A stretch of 64,000 bases of DNA from Silene conica (Eukaryota > Streptophyta > Magnoliopsida > Caryophyllales > Caryophyllaceae): assembly GCA_029255685.2 (NCBI GenBank), contig CM055316.2, forward strand, positions 75,328,861-75,392,860. The letters run 5' to 3'. Shown one piece after another: positions 11,139 through 22,949 of this stretch (its first letter is position 1; each line of letters starts with the position of its first letter). The notes under the pieces were generated by a model. It was not told the DNA's origin. It searched no databases and was given only the letters and a program-made list of their open reading frames with translations. A program made the translations under genes and the position numbers.

Positions 11139-11470
11139 TACTAGACATTCCAAATAATTAAATTAAAAGAGTGAATGTCGTTTAAAGTTTAAACATCCAT
11201 TTATCACTAATAATAAATGAAAATGATTTTTTTTATATAAAATACAATGTATATGTTACTTCCTATTTGGGATAACCCTCCTTCCTATTAGACATTGGCA
11301 CAAAATTTAAGGGTTTGATTAAAATAAGCATAAAATATTGTTGTGGAGTGAGGTGATTGGAGAGAGGGTGAGTATTGTGGGGTAGTGTTGTGAGTAAGGT
11401 GATTAAAATAAGTATAAAATATGAGTATTGTTGGGTATTGTGGTGGGGTGAGGACGTGAGGTAATTAAAA

Positions 11471-12509
11471 TCTATCTCTATAAAAGGAGTAGAATTTAAC
11501 TCTTTCTTATTGGTTGATTGAAATAAAAAAAAAAACTACCCACTAACTTTAGTTTGATTTAATTTCTCTCTCTCCTAAATTCACATTTCGTCATTGTCAT
11601 AATAAAATACGATACGATCAAATTATTGTTCATCGAAAATATAAATAACATATACAACGTTTCAATAAACGATATAGAACGGTTCAAACATAGAAATCAA
11701 ATCCGAAAAACAAAAAAATACAAACACGTAAAATAATTACAGTCCAAAAATTAAATTACATTATATTCTCCAATTTTTCAATCAAATCAAATATGAATTA
11801 AGATACCAAACAAAATAAATACGGTAAAATACGATATACAACCGTCCAATATATATCAAAATTATTACATTTTCGCCAATGTCGTAATAAAAATCATGTA
11901 TATTAGGAAAAAAACCGAAAATCAGCACAAAAAATAAACAAAACGGGAATTCCAACCTAAATAACTCAAAGTCAACTAAAAATTATTCAGGTGGGGATAT
12001 TACGTTTATTAATCAGGTTGCATATAATTAGCGATTAATGATAATACTGATTATACTACTAATACTAATAATATATTGGAATAAAATACTGAAAATAAAC
12101 TGAAAATCTAAAAATTATAATTTTATTATGCTAAAAAAACTGCAAATTAATCTTATTCATGTACATCTTCTCCTAAGAGATTGAGACGATATTATTAATA
12201 ATCAAATAATTGACAGTTATAAAGAACACACAAGTAGGTAATAAAAAAACACGGGATCAATATTTCTAATAAAAAATCCGTTAATTCTGAAACCATAACA
12301 AATAAAATTTGTACTTTACATTAGTAATGAAATAGGTCGGATTTTATAGCAAAATATGGTTTATTTTAGTAATTCATGATTGATAATAATTTATATATTA
12401 TCTACTTAATTTTTATTTTGAATTATATTTGTATTCATTAGTCACATATTTATTAGTAACCAATATTTAAAAACATAACCGTACATTTGTTGTACGGGTA
12501 TAAAACTAG
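11471..12509 (+). mobile_element. Non-autonomous Helitron (1.04 kb)
   Basis: The 5' end is TCTATCTCTATAAAAGGAG after host A11470. The 3' end is hairpin CCGTACATTTGTTGTACGG (12479-12497), GTATAAAA, then CTAG (12506-12509) before host T12510. This matches Helitron rules: 5' TC, 3' hairpin plus CTRR, insertion between A and T, no duplication. The interior is AT-rich and non-coding. Its 5' end is shared with the copies at 25441-26641 and 30088-30649. Confidence 0.85.
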
Positions 12510-13194
12510 TATATATATAAAACTTTATTAAAAAAGGAAATATATAAAGTATTGTGAATTGACAAAAAAGAAAATAGGGAAAGTTATTATGAATAAGAGA
12601 GAATATATTATAGGAAGATTTTACATGTACTCTATAGTTTTGTCCATAGTAGTAGGAGAAACAACCCATGAACACTTAAATTAACTAGTAAAATAATTCT
12701 ATCTTAACAATAATCTCTCATTCAAGTCTGAAAATATAGCTCGAATCCAGACTAAACGTATTATTTAACCCATTTTTAGCCTGTAACGAATATCAGTCTT
12801 TAACGAGACTTACCCAAGGAATAATGCTCCATAGTAGGAGAAACAAGAGTCAAAAGGTGATCTATGGAGGAGAATTGTCAAACCAACTCACAAGAGAAAA
12901 ACAAAGTTGGATGTTTCTTTCTTTAAATTTTGGATGTTTACTTAATAAAGTGAAAAATAGCATGTATTTTCTAGGGAGGATCCAATTGGAAAGTGGGTTG
13001 TTTATTGAATAATGAGGAAGTAAACAACAAATACTACCAACTCTACACCCAATCCATTTCTCTAATCAAACTTAAATAAAAGTCACACACGTGGTTATCT
13101 TCTACTTGTGGTTAACTACTACTTTGAGATGCGTAATTGATGGAAGTATTCATTATTTTAGATTTAAGATGGACTAACCGTGTTAAGTATGATT
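12510..13194. other. Intergenic, no gene recognised
   Basis: AT-rich sequence with short open frames (for example 12824-13012) that lack recognisable protein motifs. Confidence 0.5.
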
Positions 13195-13424
13195 TAGGCT
13201 TTGTTTTTTCGGCTGAAACGAGTTGAATTGAATAAATTGGAATAGAACTTAGTTGAACTAAATTGAGTGAAACTGAGGTGGAGTGAATTTAGTTGAATTA
13301 AAAGTTACTTTTGTAAAGAGATTAATTGAAAATAATTGATTGAACGTAAATAAAACTTTACGGAATACAACCAAAAAAAAATTTGAAAGGAGTTGAAATT
13401 AAGCTAGAAAGAACAGGGCCTTAG
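13195..13424. mobile_element. Small MITE, probably hAT-related
   Basis: Inverted ends AGGCTTTGTTTTTTCGGCTG and, reading in from the right, AAGGCCCTGTTCTTTCTAGC. The body repeats GTTGAATTGAA-type words. Similar sequences lie at 7630-7760 and, in the bHLH intron, at 51040-51240. No clear target duplication was identified. Confidence 0.55.
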
Positions 13425-13477
13425 TAACTATAAATTTATAATTCTCAAAATTCTTAAGTTCACGAGGAAGAGCGTTA

Positions 13478-16400
13478 AAATAAACAACTCCGGTCAGAGG
13501 ATAGACCAGATATACTTACTCGAGTTTTTAAGTTGAAACTCGATGAACTCATGAGGGACTTTAAAGAAAAACATATTTTTGGACGTGCAAGGGCAGGTGA
13601 ATAAGTTAACATTTTTTGAGACTTTTTATTCATTTCCAATTTTGATATTCAAAAGTCACCTTATTATCTTCAATTAATGAACTATTTTTACTTTTTTTTT
13701 CCAGTTGTTTATACTATTGAATTCCAAAAGCGTGGCCTTCCCCATGCTCATATTTTGCTATTTTTACAACGGGAGGACAAATTCCCAGAAGCCGCTGATG
13801 TAGACCGTGCTATAAGTGCTGAAATTCCCGATCCGATGGAAAGCCCAGCCCTTTACGAAGCAGTCAAAGATTGTATGATTCATGGTCCATGTGGAGATCT
13901 TAATCCGGATTCTCCATGTATGATTGATGGAAATTGCTCAAGAAACTTTCCAAAGAGGTTTAATGAACGAACAACGATAGATGGTGATGGTTATCCTGTT
14001 TATAAGAGGCGTAAAAATGGAGCGACAATTACGAAAAATGGGAATACAATTCATAACGGATATGTTGTTCCTTACAATGCAGAATTGTTGTTGAAATATC
14101 GAGCTCACATTAACGTTGAATGGTGCAACCAAGCCAGATCAATCAAGTACTTATTAAAGTACATTAATAAAGGATATGACCGTGTCACCGTTAGTGCAAC
14201 TCGCAACAACAGTGGTAGTCAATTCCTTTCTATTCTGCATTATCTCTTAAGGTTCATTTAATTATTGTTTGATTGAGACATTAACCTTTTTTTTAGGTAG
14301 TCAAGACCCAAGTCAGATTGATCAAATACAACAATTTTATGACTGTCGTTACATTTCACCATGTGAAGCCGTGTGGAGGATTTTCGCCTTTGACATTCAC
14401 TATAGGACACCCCCTGTTCTACGGTTGGATTACCATCTACCAAATGAGCAAAACGTTATTTTCCATGATGATGACCCAATTGACGAAGTTGTCGAAAGAT
14501 CTTCTGGATGCAGAACAAAATTAACAGCATGGATGGAATATAACAAAAACAATCCCGATGGTAGAGATCTGACATATTCTGAGTTTCCAAACAAGTTTGT
14601 CTGGCAGAAAAAAACAAAGGTATGGACTCCAAGAAAAAAAAGGTTTTACTCTCGGCCGAATGTATCACATGTCTCCAAATGGTGGTGAGAGGTTTTATTT
14701 GAGAACCCTACTGAACTTTGTTAAAGGACCAAAATCATACGAAGAGATTCGAACTGTAAATGGATTCGTACAACCAACTTTCAAAGAAGCTTGCTACGCT
14801 CTAGGCTTACTTGGCGATGATAAAGAGTATATCGATGCCATTAAAGAAGCCAGTCAATGGGGATCCGGATTTTACCTTAGGAACCTCTTTGCCACTCTTC
14901 TGTTGGCAAACAACTTAGTCAAGCTAGAATTAGTGTGGGAGGAGACTTGGTAATTATTATCAGATGATATCCTACACCGGAGACGAAGAGAACTACGTAA
15001 CCCAGGTACTTCGTCAATTGTTTAGATAAATAAAAATATTACATTCGTTATCATATTTTTTTTAAAATATAATTATTGTTAAAATTAAATCATATATGCA
15101 GATCTTCAACTGACCGATGATCAAATAAAAGATTACGCCTTAGCCGATATTGAATCTTGGTTGCAAAGAAATGGTAGTTCATTGCGTAAATTTGACAACA
15201 TGCCATTTCCAGATTTTGACATTCATGCAATCAGTTCGAAGAGGCTATTGACAGATGAATTGTCTTATGACAAAGATGCTTTGAAGAAGGAACATGAAGT
15301 GCTCACTCCTTCCATGACCGATGAACAAAAATCAGTTTATAGAAAAATAATGTATTCCGTTCAAAATGGTCAAGGTGGTGTATTCTTTGTTTATGGTTAC
15401 GGTGGTACCGGTAAAACATTTCTTTGGAAAACCTTATGCGCTGCAATAAGGTGTAGAGGTGATATCGTTATAGCAGTTGCTTCAAGTGGTATTGCTGTTA
15501 TCCTTCTTCCCGGTGGTCGGACAGCACACGCAAGACTCAGCATACCAATAAATGTGGATGAAAACTCCTCATGTCCTGGTATTAAACCAGGAACTAATTT
15601 GGCAGAGCTATTATTGAGGGCAAAGCTTATCATATGGGATGAGGCACCTATGGTTAATCGATATTGTTTCGAAGCTCTTGATAGAAGTTTGAGAGATATA
15701 ATGCGATTTTTATCAGAAGGAGATCCTGAGAAGCCATTTGGTGGGAAAGTTATCGTGTTTGGCGGCGATTTTCGACAGATTTTGCCAGTTATACCTAAAG
15801 GGAGTAGACAAGATATTGTTGGGGCTGCTATAAGTTCATCTCCTTTATGAAGCTATTGCAAGGTTAGAACCTGAATTTTTTCTTTATTGCTTTAATAAGT
15901 TTGAGCAGACCATAATTTATATAGAGTTGTCAAATTGTGAACCTTTTTTAAATTTCTATTAGGTTTTAAAGCTCACGAAAAATATGAGACTTCAAGTTGG
16001 AAGTTCATATTCAGACATTGATGAAACAAGAAAATTTTCTGAGTGGATACTTGAAGTTGGGGATGGATTAGCAGGTGGCGCAAATGATGGTGTTGCTAAC
16101 ATTGACTTACCCAAAGATATTCTAATTTCTCCTGGAACAGATCCAATAGCTACCATTGTGGAGAACACGTATCCATCTTTACAAGAACACTTGGGTGACC
16201 CTCAATACTTCACGGAAAGAGCTATCCTAGCACCTACTCACGATGTCGTAGAGTTGGTAAACGAGTTTGTGTTGGATCAAATTCCTACGGAAGAGAAAGT
16301 CTACCTAAGCTCAGATGAAATAAGTAAAGAAGAGACGAATAGTGGGGTTCGTGAACTCTACTCCACTGAGTTTCTAAACACTATTAGATGTTCCGGTTTA

Positions 16401-16867
16401 CCTAATCACCACCTAAAACTTAAAGTTGGAGCTATAGTCATGCTTCTTAGAAATATTGACCAAGCAAATGGATTGTGCAATGGCACCCGAATGGAGGTGA
16501 TTCATCTAGGAGAACGAGTTATAGGTGCAACTGTTATTTCTGGCAGTCATATTGGTAGTAGAGTCTATATTCCCCGTATCACCTTGACCCCTTCAGACAC
16601 CACTAGGTTCCCCGTTAAGTTCGAAAGGAGACAATTTCCTTTAGCAGTTTGCTTTGCGATGACTATTAACAAAAGTCAAGGGCAATCTTTATCCCGTGTT
16701 GGTCTTTATCTTCCTAGACCAGTCTTCACCCATGGACAATTGTACGTTGCTATCTCCCGGGTTACAAATAAGAATGGTCTAAAAGTGCTTATTTTAGATG
16801 AGACAACAAAGGCATGTCTACTACAACAAGTAATGTTGTTTACAAGGAGATTTTTGAGAAACTATAA
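13478..16867 (+). pseudogene. Decayed Helitron Rep/helicase gene, five exons
   Basis: Encodes a Helitron transposase: an HUH-endonuclease (Rep) domain followed by a Pif1-like helicase. Exons inferred from GT..AG borders and reading frame: ~13478-13596, 13705-14214, 14297-15005, 15102-15862, 15963-16867. Exon 1 has DRPDILTRVFKLKL and KEKHIFG. Exon 2 has the HUH motif RGLPHAH and the Rep tyrosine motif KYLLKYINKGYD. Exon 3 has CRYISPCEAVWRIF and the linker. Exon 4 has Walker A GYGGTGKT, Walker B IIWDEAP and FGGDFRQILPVIP. Exon 5 has [13 protein letters not shown] and the Pif1 C-terminal motif NKSQGQSL with QLYVAISR. Lesions: probable frameshift near 13508; frame change at the 8-A run 14634-14641; in-frame TAA 14951-14953; TGA 15848-15850 where the family has Leu-Trp; frame change near 16815, with the ancestral stop at 16865-16867. 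The N-terminal part upstream of 13478 was not found. Non-functional. Confidence 0.9.
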
Positions 16868-17042
16868 GTTTGTCTTAGACTTTCATGTTTTTATATCCTT
16901 CTAATTAGTACTTTGTATTTGAAAATACAAACTTTTATGTTATTATATGTACACCCTTTTATTTATTTTTATTAAAACAATTTCCTAGACACGACTTCCG
17001 TTATTAGCATATTTAACAACCCGAGTATAAAAAAATTGAAAT

Positions 17043-17078
17043 TGAACAACCCGTGAAGTTTCACTGATGTCACACTAG
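17043..17078 (+). mobile_element. 3' terminus of the autonomous-type Helitron
   Basis: CCCGTGAAGTTTCAC (a shortened hairpin) is followed by TGATGTCACA and CTAG (17075-17078), then host T. It lies 211 bp after the ancestral Rep/helicase stop on the same strand, as expected for a Helitron 3' end. The hairpin is degenerate compared with the CCCGTG..CACGGG stems elsewhere in the window. Confidence 0.65.
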
Positions 17079-17943
17079 TTTACATTTAAACATCGTCAAG
17101 AACAATTTTGAGGGATTTATAGTCTAAGTTATGCTTTATAGATTTTAAATTTATCGCCCTCAAAAAACGGTGACTAATTTGATTTACACTTTAAAAGATA
17201 TCACTATTCAAAATTCATTTGTATACCAAAAGTGGCGGACGCGACTCACAGCTTCCCTTGTCATTCAAGAGAAAAAGTTTAGTCTAACTAATTCATAATT
17301 ATGAAGTTTTTTTCTTTAACTTTTATTCAATTTGATTATAATTTTATGAACAATGATTATTCTATTTTTATAAAACTCGAATCATCTTATATATTTTTAT
17401 CGAGTTACATTCAAAATATATTCATAAAAATAATTTCATAAATTTAGAATCTTATTATACACCGTTCGAAATTCTATTGCACTTCATATGCATTATTTAG
17501 ATGACTTTGTGTTAATTTTTTTTTTTTTTATCATATGATAACATTTAATAACATACCGTAAATTCATACACTTGGAAAAAAATATTAAAACATTTTTTTT
17601 CTAAAATTGTTTATATGGAGACTTTTTAGTCTTTACTTAGTTAGGTATTCGTAGTTACTAGTTAACCTGTTCTTCAAAACATAACTAGTTATGAAACTTT
17701 CTTACATTTGTATAATTTTTGGCCACAAATTCTAGATTCACCTCATAAAATTAGTATAATATGTTATAAAACTTAGATATTTATCTTAAAATAATAAGTC
17801 TTGTTGAAAATGGTAATATCTCCTTACAAGTTGAAGACAAGGTAAAATATGTACAACGAAAATCCATTTTTAAATAAATAGTTAGCTGAACAATATTTTA
17901 ATTTATAAAAATTTAAAACGATAATATTTATCCGTTTTCACCT
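17079..17943. other. AT-rich intergenic, nothing recognised
   Basis: Poly-T/poly-A rich, with no coding signal and no clear element ends. Confidence 0.5.
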
Positions 17944-17951
17944 CATAAAAT

Positions 17952-18454
17952 TAAGGGTGTTCATTTGCGGTTCGGTTCACCGAACCACATATTTAGTTCG
18001 GCTCGCACACGGTTTTGGCAAAACACCGAACCTAAACCGTAACGTTCCTAACGGTTATAAACGATTCGGTTAACCTCTTTAAACGGTTATTTGCTTACTG
18101 GTTAACCTATAAACGTGCTAAATATACTTTTTCTTTAGTTTTCGTGAATTTCATCTAGTGGTTTAATTAAAATTTTATTATAGTATATTATAGTCAACGA
18201 TAAAGTTAATTAACAAAACTTTAATATTAATCAATTTAATTATTTTTGAATTTGGAAACACTAAGAAAATTAAACGAAAAAACACTTCTTTATATAATAT
18301 TTTAATTTTTTGCTTACCTTTTTGTGAAACGGTTTAGTTCGGTTAAGCTCTTTTCGAAAATTACGGATCTCAACCGTACCATGTCCATCATAAATTTAAC
18401 AGTTCGATTAATCAAACCTTAAAAATATACGGTTTTTCATCCCGAACACCTCTA
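17952..18454. mobile_element. hAT-type non-autonomous element (503 bp)
   Basis: Ends TAAGGGTGTTC and, inverted, TAGAGGTGTTC. Flanks CATAAAAT (17944-17951) and CATAAAAC (18455-18462) form an 8-bp duplication with one mismatch. Subterminal sequences are rich in CGGTTCGGTT/GAACCGTAA words on both sides. No coding capacity. Confidence 0.7.
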
Positions 18455-18724
18455 CATAAAACTTCATTTTCAAAGAGAATTGGTGATCTTGAAAAATACA
18501 CAAAAATAAATGAGGGAGCAAAGTGTGGAGTAGTAGAAAGAAACAAGGGAGAATGAGAGGAGCAAGTCCGTCACATGGCAGAGCACATTAAACGCCTCCA
18601 AGGCTCCCAAACTCTCTACTCTTTGCAGCTTTTGCCTCCCTTTCCAACGGCCATTTCCTCTCTTCATAATTACGTACTACTAATCTCACCTTCTTACTTA
18701 ATCAACACCTTCTAATCTTTCTAT

Positions 18725-18955
18725 CCCCATTTTAATCTCAACGTTCACCTCTCCCAAACCACGAGCGCAAATTCTCTGTCCCATTTCCGTGTCACAATTT
18801 TCCCCATTTTAATCCCAACGTCCACCTCTTACAAACCACGAGCGCAAATTCTCTGTCCCATTTCCGTGTCACAGTTTTCCCCGTTTTAATTTCAACATTC
18901 ACCTCTCCCAAACCACGAGTGCGAATTTTCCGTCCCATTTCCGTGTCCAAGTTTT
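18725..18955. repeat. Three 77-bp tandem repeats upstream of the kinase gene
   Basis: Copies start at 18725, 18802 and 18879, exactly 77 bp apart. Each runs from CCCC(A/G)TTTTAAT through CAAACCACGAG to CCCATTTCCGTGTC. Degraded fourth-copy words (TTCTCTGTACCATTTTCGTG) occur at about 19045. The array ends about 150 bp before the kinase ATG, so it lies in the promoter or 5' leader. CCACGAG is close to, but not, a G-box core. Confidence 0.9.
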
Positions 18956-19108
18956 CCGTAACTGTCCCGAAACCATCATGTACTCACCCTTGACTCGTTG
19001 AGGACCAGAAAAACACTCAATCAACCCCCTTAATAATTTTATTGATTCTCTGTACCATTTTCGTGTCACACGTTTCGGTAACCAACCCGAAACCGAGCTC
19101 ATTACACC

Positions 19109-21148
19109 ATGTCCTCACCACAACCAACATCTAACCAGCACCACCATCGCCACATCATCTATGTAATTCCCCCAATTGCCGGCGCCGCCGTCACAGTCTC
19201 TCTCCTCACACTCCTTCTCTTCATCTACCGCCGTCTCAAACACTCTCTCTCCTCCAAGTCGCCCTCGCCGGAGAACCACAGCAACAACCGCCGTCCTCGT
19301 CGCCTTTCCTTCTCCGTACTTCGTCGCGCTACCGCAAACTTCCACCACTCCCGCCGTATCGGTCAAGGTGGCTTCGGTGCTGTATACTCCGCCATGGTTA
19401 ATCACTGCCACGTGGCGGTCAAGCTCATGGACTCCGGTTCTCTTCAAGGCGAGCGCGAGTTTCATAACGAGATCGCACTTGCTGATCGACTGGTTGACTC
19501 GGACCGAGTCGTGAGGTTGTTAGGGTTTGCGACGTCGAGAAGACGACGTCGTATGTGTCTTGTGTATGAGCTTATGAGGAATGGAAATTTGCAGGATTGT
19601 TTGTTGCATAAGAAATTGAAGGAGGTTATGGAGTGGAGTGCACGGCATCGGATTGCGGTTGATGTAGCGAAAGGTTTAGCGTTCTTGCACCATGAATGCG
19701 ATCCGCCGATTATTCACGGTGATGTTAAACCTAGTAATGTTTTGTTAGATGATGATTTTGTTGCTAAGATTGCGGATTTTGGTCTTGCTAGATTGAAATT
19801 AGTTGATAATTATGATACTGTTAATGTTAATATTAATAATAATGAGCATGAGGTTGTGATTAATGTTAATGATACTGGTAATAATGTTGAGGATAGTGGA
19901 TCAGTGTTTGAGACGGAGAGTGTTACGACGACAGGATTTGAGGATGGGAGTGTTGTTGTGGATCAGTCGCCGATTAGGGTTGGATTAGCAGTGGAGACGT
20001 CACCTGACACGGTCATGGTTACACCTACGGCTGAGGGATTGGAATCTGTGGTGGATAAGGAGAGTGATTTGGAAGGGGGGATTGAGGGTGGAAGAGTGGT
20101 GAAGAATGTAGATGGGAGTGTGAGAGGTGTAGGTAGGGATTGGTGGCGAAAGAAGGAGAATGGCGGTGGACGGGGTGGTGGAGGGGGAGGAGGAGGGGGT
20201 TCAGAGCAAGGGAAGGTGAAGGAATATGTGATGGAGTGGATGGGGATGGAGGTTGCGAGGGATAGGCCGGATAATGATTGGAATGTTGGAGGAGCGTCTA
20301 CTAGTGTGTTGGAGGTGAAGAAAGTGGAGAAAGTGGATAAGAAGAAAGGGAAGAAAAAGTTGGATTGGTGGATATCTATGGATGATGGGATGTCGAAAAA
20401 AGAGAAGAGGAGGCCGGTGAGGGAATGGTGGAAAGAGGAGTATTCTGAGGAACTTGCAAAGAAGAAGAAGAAAAAGAAGAAGAAACATCAAGGAGAAAAG
20501 AATGATCATGAGGAAAATTGGTGGCCTAGAGATGAGGAGACGTATTTAGACCAAAATAAAAAGAAGACTAGAAGTAGAAGTAGGATGAGTAGTCGGAGTA
20601 GTGTTGATTGGTGGTTGGATGGGTTGAGCGGAGAACTCTGGAAAGGGCGCCATCCAAGCTATGATTCCGCGAGTGGGGAGATACCTAAGAGTGGTGGGAT
20701 TAGTAGTACACCAAGTATGAGGGGAACCGTGTGCTACATAGCCCCTGAGTATAGCATGGGTGGTGATCTCTCTGAGAAGTGTGACGTGTACAGTTTTGGC
20801 GTACTTATGTTAGTTCTTATTGCTGGCCGACGCCCTTTGCAAGTGACTGGTTCGCCCATGTCCGAGTTCCACAAGGCAAATCTCTTATCTTGGGCACGCC
20901 AACTTGCTCGTTCAGGAAAGCTTCTGGATTTGGTTGACGACAAAATATGTTCTTTGAACAAAGAACAGGCTGGAGTTTGCATCATAATTGCTCTCAGTTG
21001 TTTGCAGAAGTCACCAGCCCGCCGGCCTTCTATGAAAGAAGTTGTCGGGATGCTCACTGGTGAATTACCGCCTCCTGAGTTGCCAGTGGAATATTCTCCG
21101 TCTCATGCCTCTAAGTACCCGCACAGGTCAAGGAAGAAGCTTCGGTGA
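19109..21148 (+). CDS. Receptor-like Ser/Thr kinase with large activation-loop insertion
   Basis: Intronless, 679 aa. There is no clear signal peptide or extracellular domain: residues 1-16 are polar and 17-40 form one membrane segment. A cytosolic kinase domain follows: glycine loop IGQGGFGAV (84-92), VAVK with ATP lysine K105, a likely helix-C glutamate in REFHNEI, catalytic HGDVKPSN (203-210), DFG (223-225), then GTVCYIAPE (539-547) and DVYSFG. HGD in place of HRD makes it a non-RD kinase. About 310 residues (229-538) are inserted between DFG and the APE motif. They are acidic/Asn-rich first, then basic, with a Gly run (353-364), a Lys run (451-459) and five WW pairs in D/E/N-WW contexts (344, 420, 440, 471, 501). 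This architecture resembles Arabidopsis At1g80870-type receptor-like kinases, from memory. Catalytic residues are all present, so it is probably active. The first ATG after the repeat-rich leader is used; no alternative start is compelling. Confidence 0.93.
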   Translation: MSSPQPTSNQHHHRHIIYVIPPIAGAAVTVSLLTLLLFIYRRLKHSLSSKSPSPENHSNNRRPRRLSFSVLRRATANFHHSRRIGQGGFGAVYSAMVNHCHVAVKLMDSGSLQGEREFHNEIALADRLVDSDRVVRLLGFATSRRRRRMCLVYELMRNGNLQDCLLHKKLKEVMEWSARHRIAVDVAKGLAFLHHECDPPIIHGDVKPSNVLLDDDFVAKIADFGLARLKLVDNYDTVNVNINNNEHEVVINVNDTGNNVEDSGSVFETESVTTTGFEDGSVVVDQSPIRVGLAVETSPDTVMVTPTAEGLESVVDKESDLEGGIEGGRVVKNVDGSVRGVGRDWWRKKENGGGRGGGGGGGGGSEQGKVKEYVMEWMGMEVARDRPDNDWNVGGASTSVLEVKKVEKVDKKKGKKKLDWWISMDDGMSKKEKRRPVREWWKEEYSEELAKKKKKKKKKHQGEKNDHEENWWPRDEETYLDQNKKKTRSRSRMSSRSSVDWWLDGLSGELWKGRHPSYDSASGEIPKSGGISSTPSMRGTVCYIAPEYSMGGDLSEKCDVYSFGVLMLVLIAGRRPLQVTGSPMSEFHKANLLSWARQLARSGKLLDLVDDKICSLNKEQAGVCIIIALSCLQKSPARRPSMKEVVGMLTGELPPPELPVEYSPSHASKYPHRSRKKLR

Positions 21149-22945
21149 GGTTTTGTTTGTTCATAGTATGTTGCGGTATAGCCCTATACTTCATAAGTTA
21201 AATACTAGAATTTGTGATGATTTATTTGAAGAGATTACACTAAAACAAGTAAATTATAGTAGCATCATACTGAACATTGTTTTGTCATGGATTAAATCTG
21301 TTTTTAGACTGTAAATCAGGAAATTTCAATAATTTTGTACAGTCAGGAGTACTTGAATAACAAACCAACACATTTTCCTGTAATTTCTACTCTGTATATC
21401 GTACTATGTAATTATATCTTGTTTGTACCTTGCTTGTTTAACATAATTCATTGGTTCTATTGTCCAAGCTTATATCAAATCTGCAATTTCAATTACCCTT
21501 TAATGCCCTGAGAACTTTTTTTTTTTCTTGCTTAGACGGTGATGGGAGTCTTACCCGTTACCTTTTTACACAGTGTTCTTTAGTGACCCAAAACTTGTTT
21601 AGGTTTTGGCTTTTTTGAGTTTTCTTTTCAACTTGTCAATGGAGAACATTGCAGTTCCTCAAAGTCGAGGGTGTCTATCTACGTATAGGCTGTGCCGCTG
21701 TGATACATGTTCATTGCGGCTGAATCACATGCTTTTCAGCAAGAGCTTGCTGTCTTACTCGAGAACCTTGTATGCGGTTTGCTACTTGCAGTGCCACTGC
21801 TTATGTAACCTATAAGCTGATGAGCTTATTCCTGTGAACTGAGTTTGATTCTTTCAATGTTACTGATTTTTGTATGAAGTTATTATCTTTCTTGCAAGGT
21901 AATGTATACCATGCCATCCTTGTAAAACCTTGTTACTCGAGATTTGTTTTACTGGGGTATTGCCGTATTGGAAGTGGTCTGATTTATAATTTCTGATCAT
22001 GTCATTTGATGATCTAGAACTTCGTGCTTCTTCGTGTTCATGTCATATTAGGATCTGAACATCACAATTTTGCAAGTTCAGGTCATTTGAGAACCTTTTG
22101 TGTTTAGGCATGGAAACACAGATCACTTTTTGTTTCACATCGATTGCTGACTTTTCTCACGTTTGTGGCAACTTCTACTAGTACCTTGCTGATCGGATGC
22201 ACTTGTAATTTGGCTCTCGGTAAGTTACATCCTGTTGATCTATATAGTTTCGCTCTAACACTCTGTGCATTTCTGTAACTAGTACAGATACGCAACAAGC
22301 TCTAAACCGATGCATTTCAACTTTTTGGTAAGTCTAGTACTCCGAAGACTCCCCGGCCAAATCAATTTGCTCCCACATAAATGGAGCTTTTTATTAATTC
22401 ACAATCACTTTAAATATTGCGACATCAAACTTGACCTAGAACTCGAAATTACTGGACAAGTCCTAATCAGACGATCACACACCTAAAATGCACCGGACCT
22501 AAAATTATCCGAGTTTATCCGAATGCACGCATACCCAAGATGCAAACTCTAAAAGTAATCATAATATTCAGTGTGTTCATGACTGTTGAACTGGAGTTAT
22601 CGTCACGCTCAGTATAGCTTTATTGGGTCACTTGCTTCAATCATTCCGAAAATTATCGGAGGGCATATGTGAAGTTATGGACTGCATTTGAGCCGATGGA
22701 AAATACAGCAATACATATGTCAAAGTAAGCGTGCTGCAAGAACTAATAACTACATTATTCTATGCTTCACCCTTAAGTTTCTAAATTGATCATTATTTTG
22801 TACACTTTTTATTTATTCCGTAATTTGTAGAAAATTTCTGTCTTAGCCCGTTTTGTTCTTACATAAGCATTCTACTACGATTTTGCATTATTATTAACTT
22901 AGAGGAGATTCGATGATTGAAATTGTCGATAAAAGAAGCACTGAC
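21149..22945. other. Kinase 3' region and intergenic DNA
   Basis: The first few hundred bases are probably 3' UTR of the kinase gene. The rest, less AT-rich than most of the window, has only short frames without motifs (for example 21606-21815). No element ends were recognised. At about 22430-22560 there is a CCGGACC/CCGAG-word stretch that may be an old transposon relic. Confidence 0.45.
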
Positions 22946-22949
22946 TCAA

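Noticed and set aside
13938..14132. Minus-strand frame in the Helitron Rep exon
   Set aside because: Shadow of the Rep coding strand, which carries the HUH and tyrosine motifs.
20201..20509. Minus-strand 102-codon frame opposite the kinase insertion
   Set aside because: It is the shadow of the low-complexity GAAG/GGAGG-rich coding strand.
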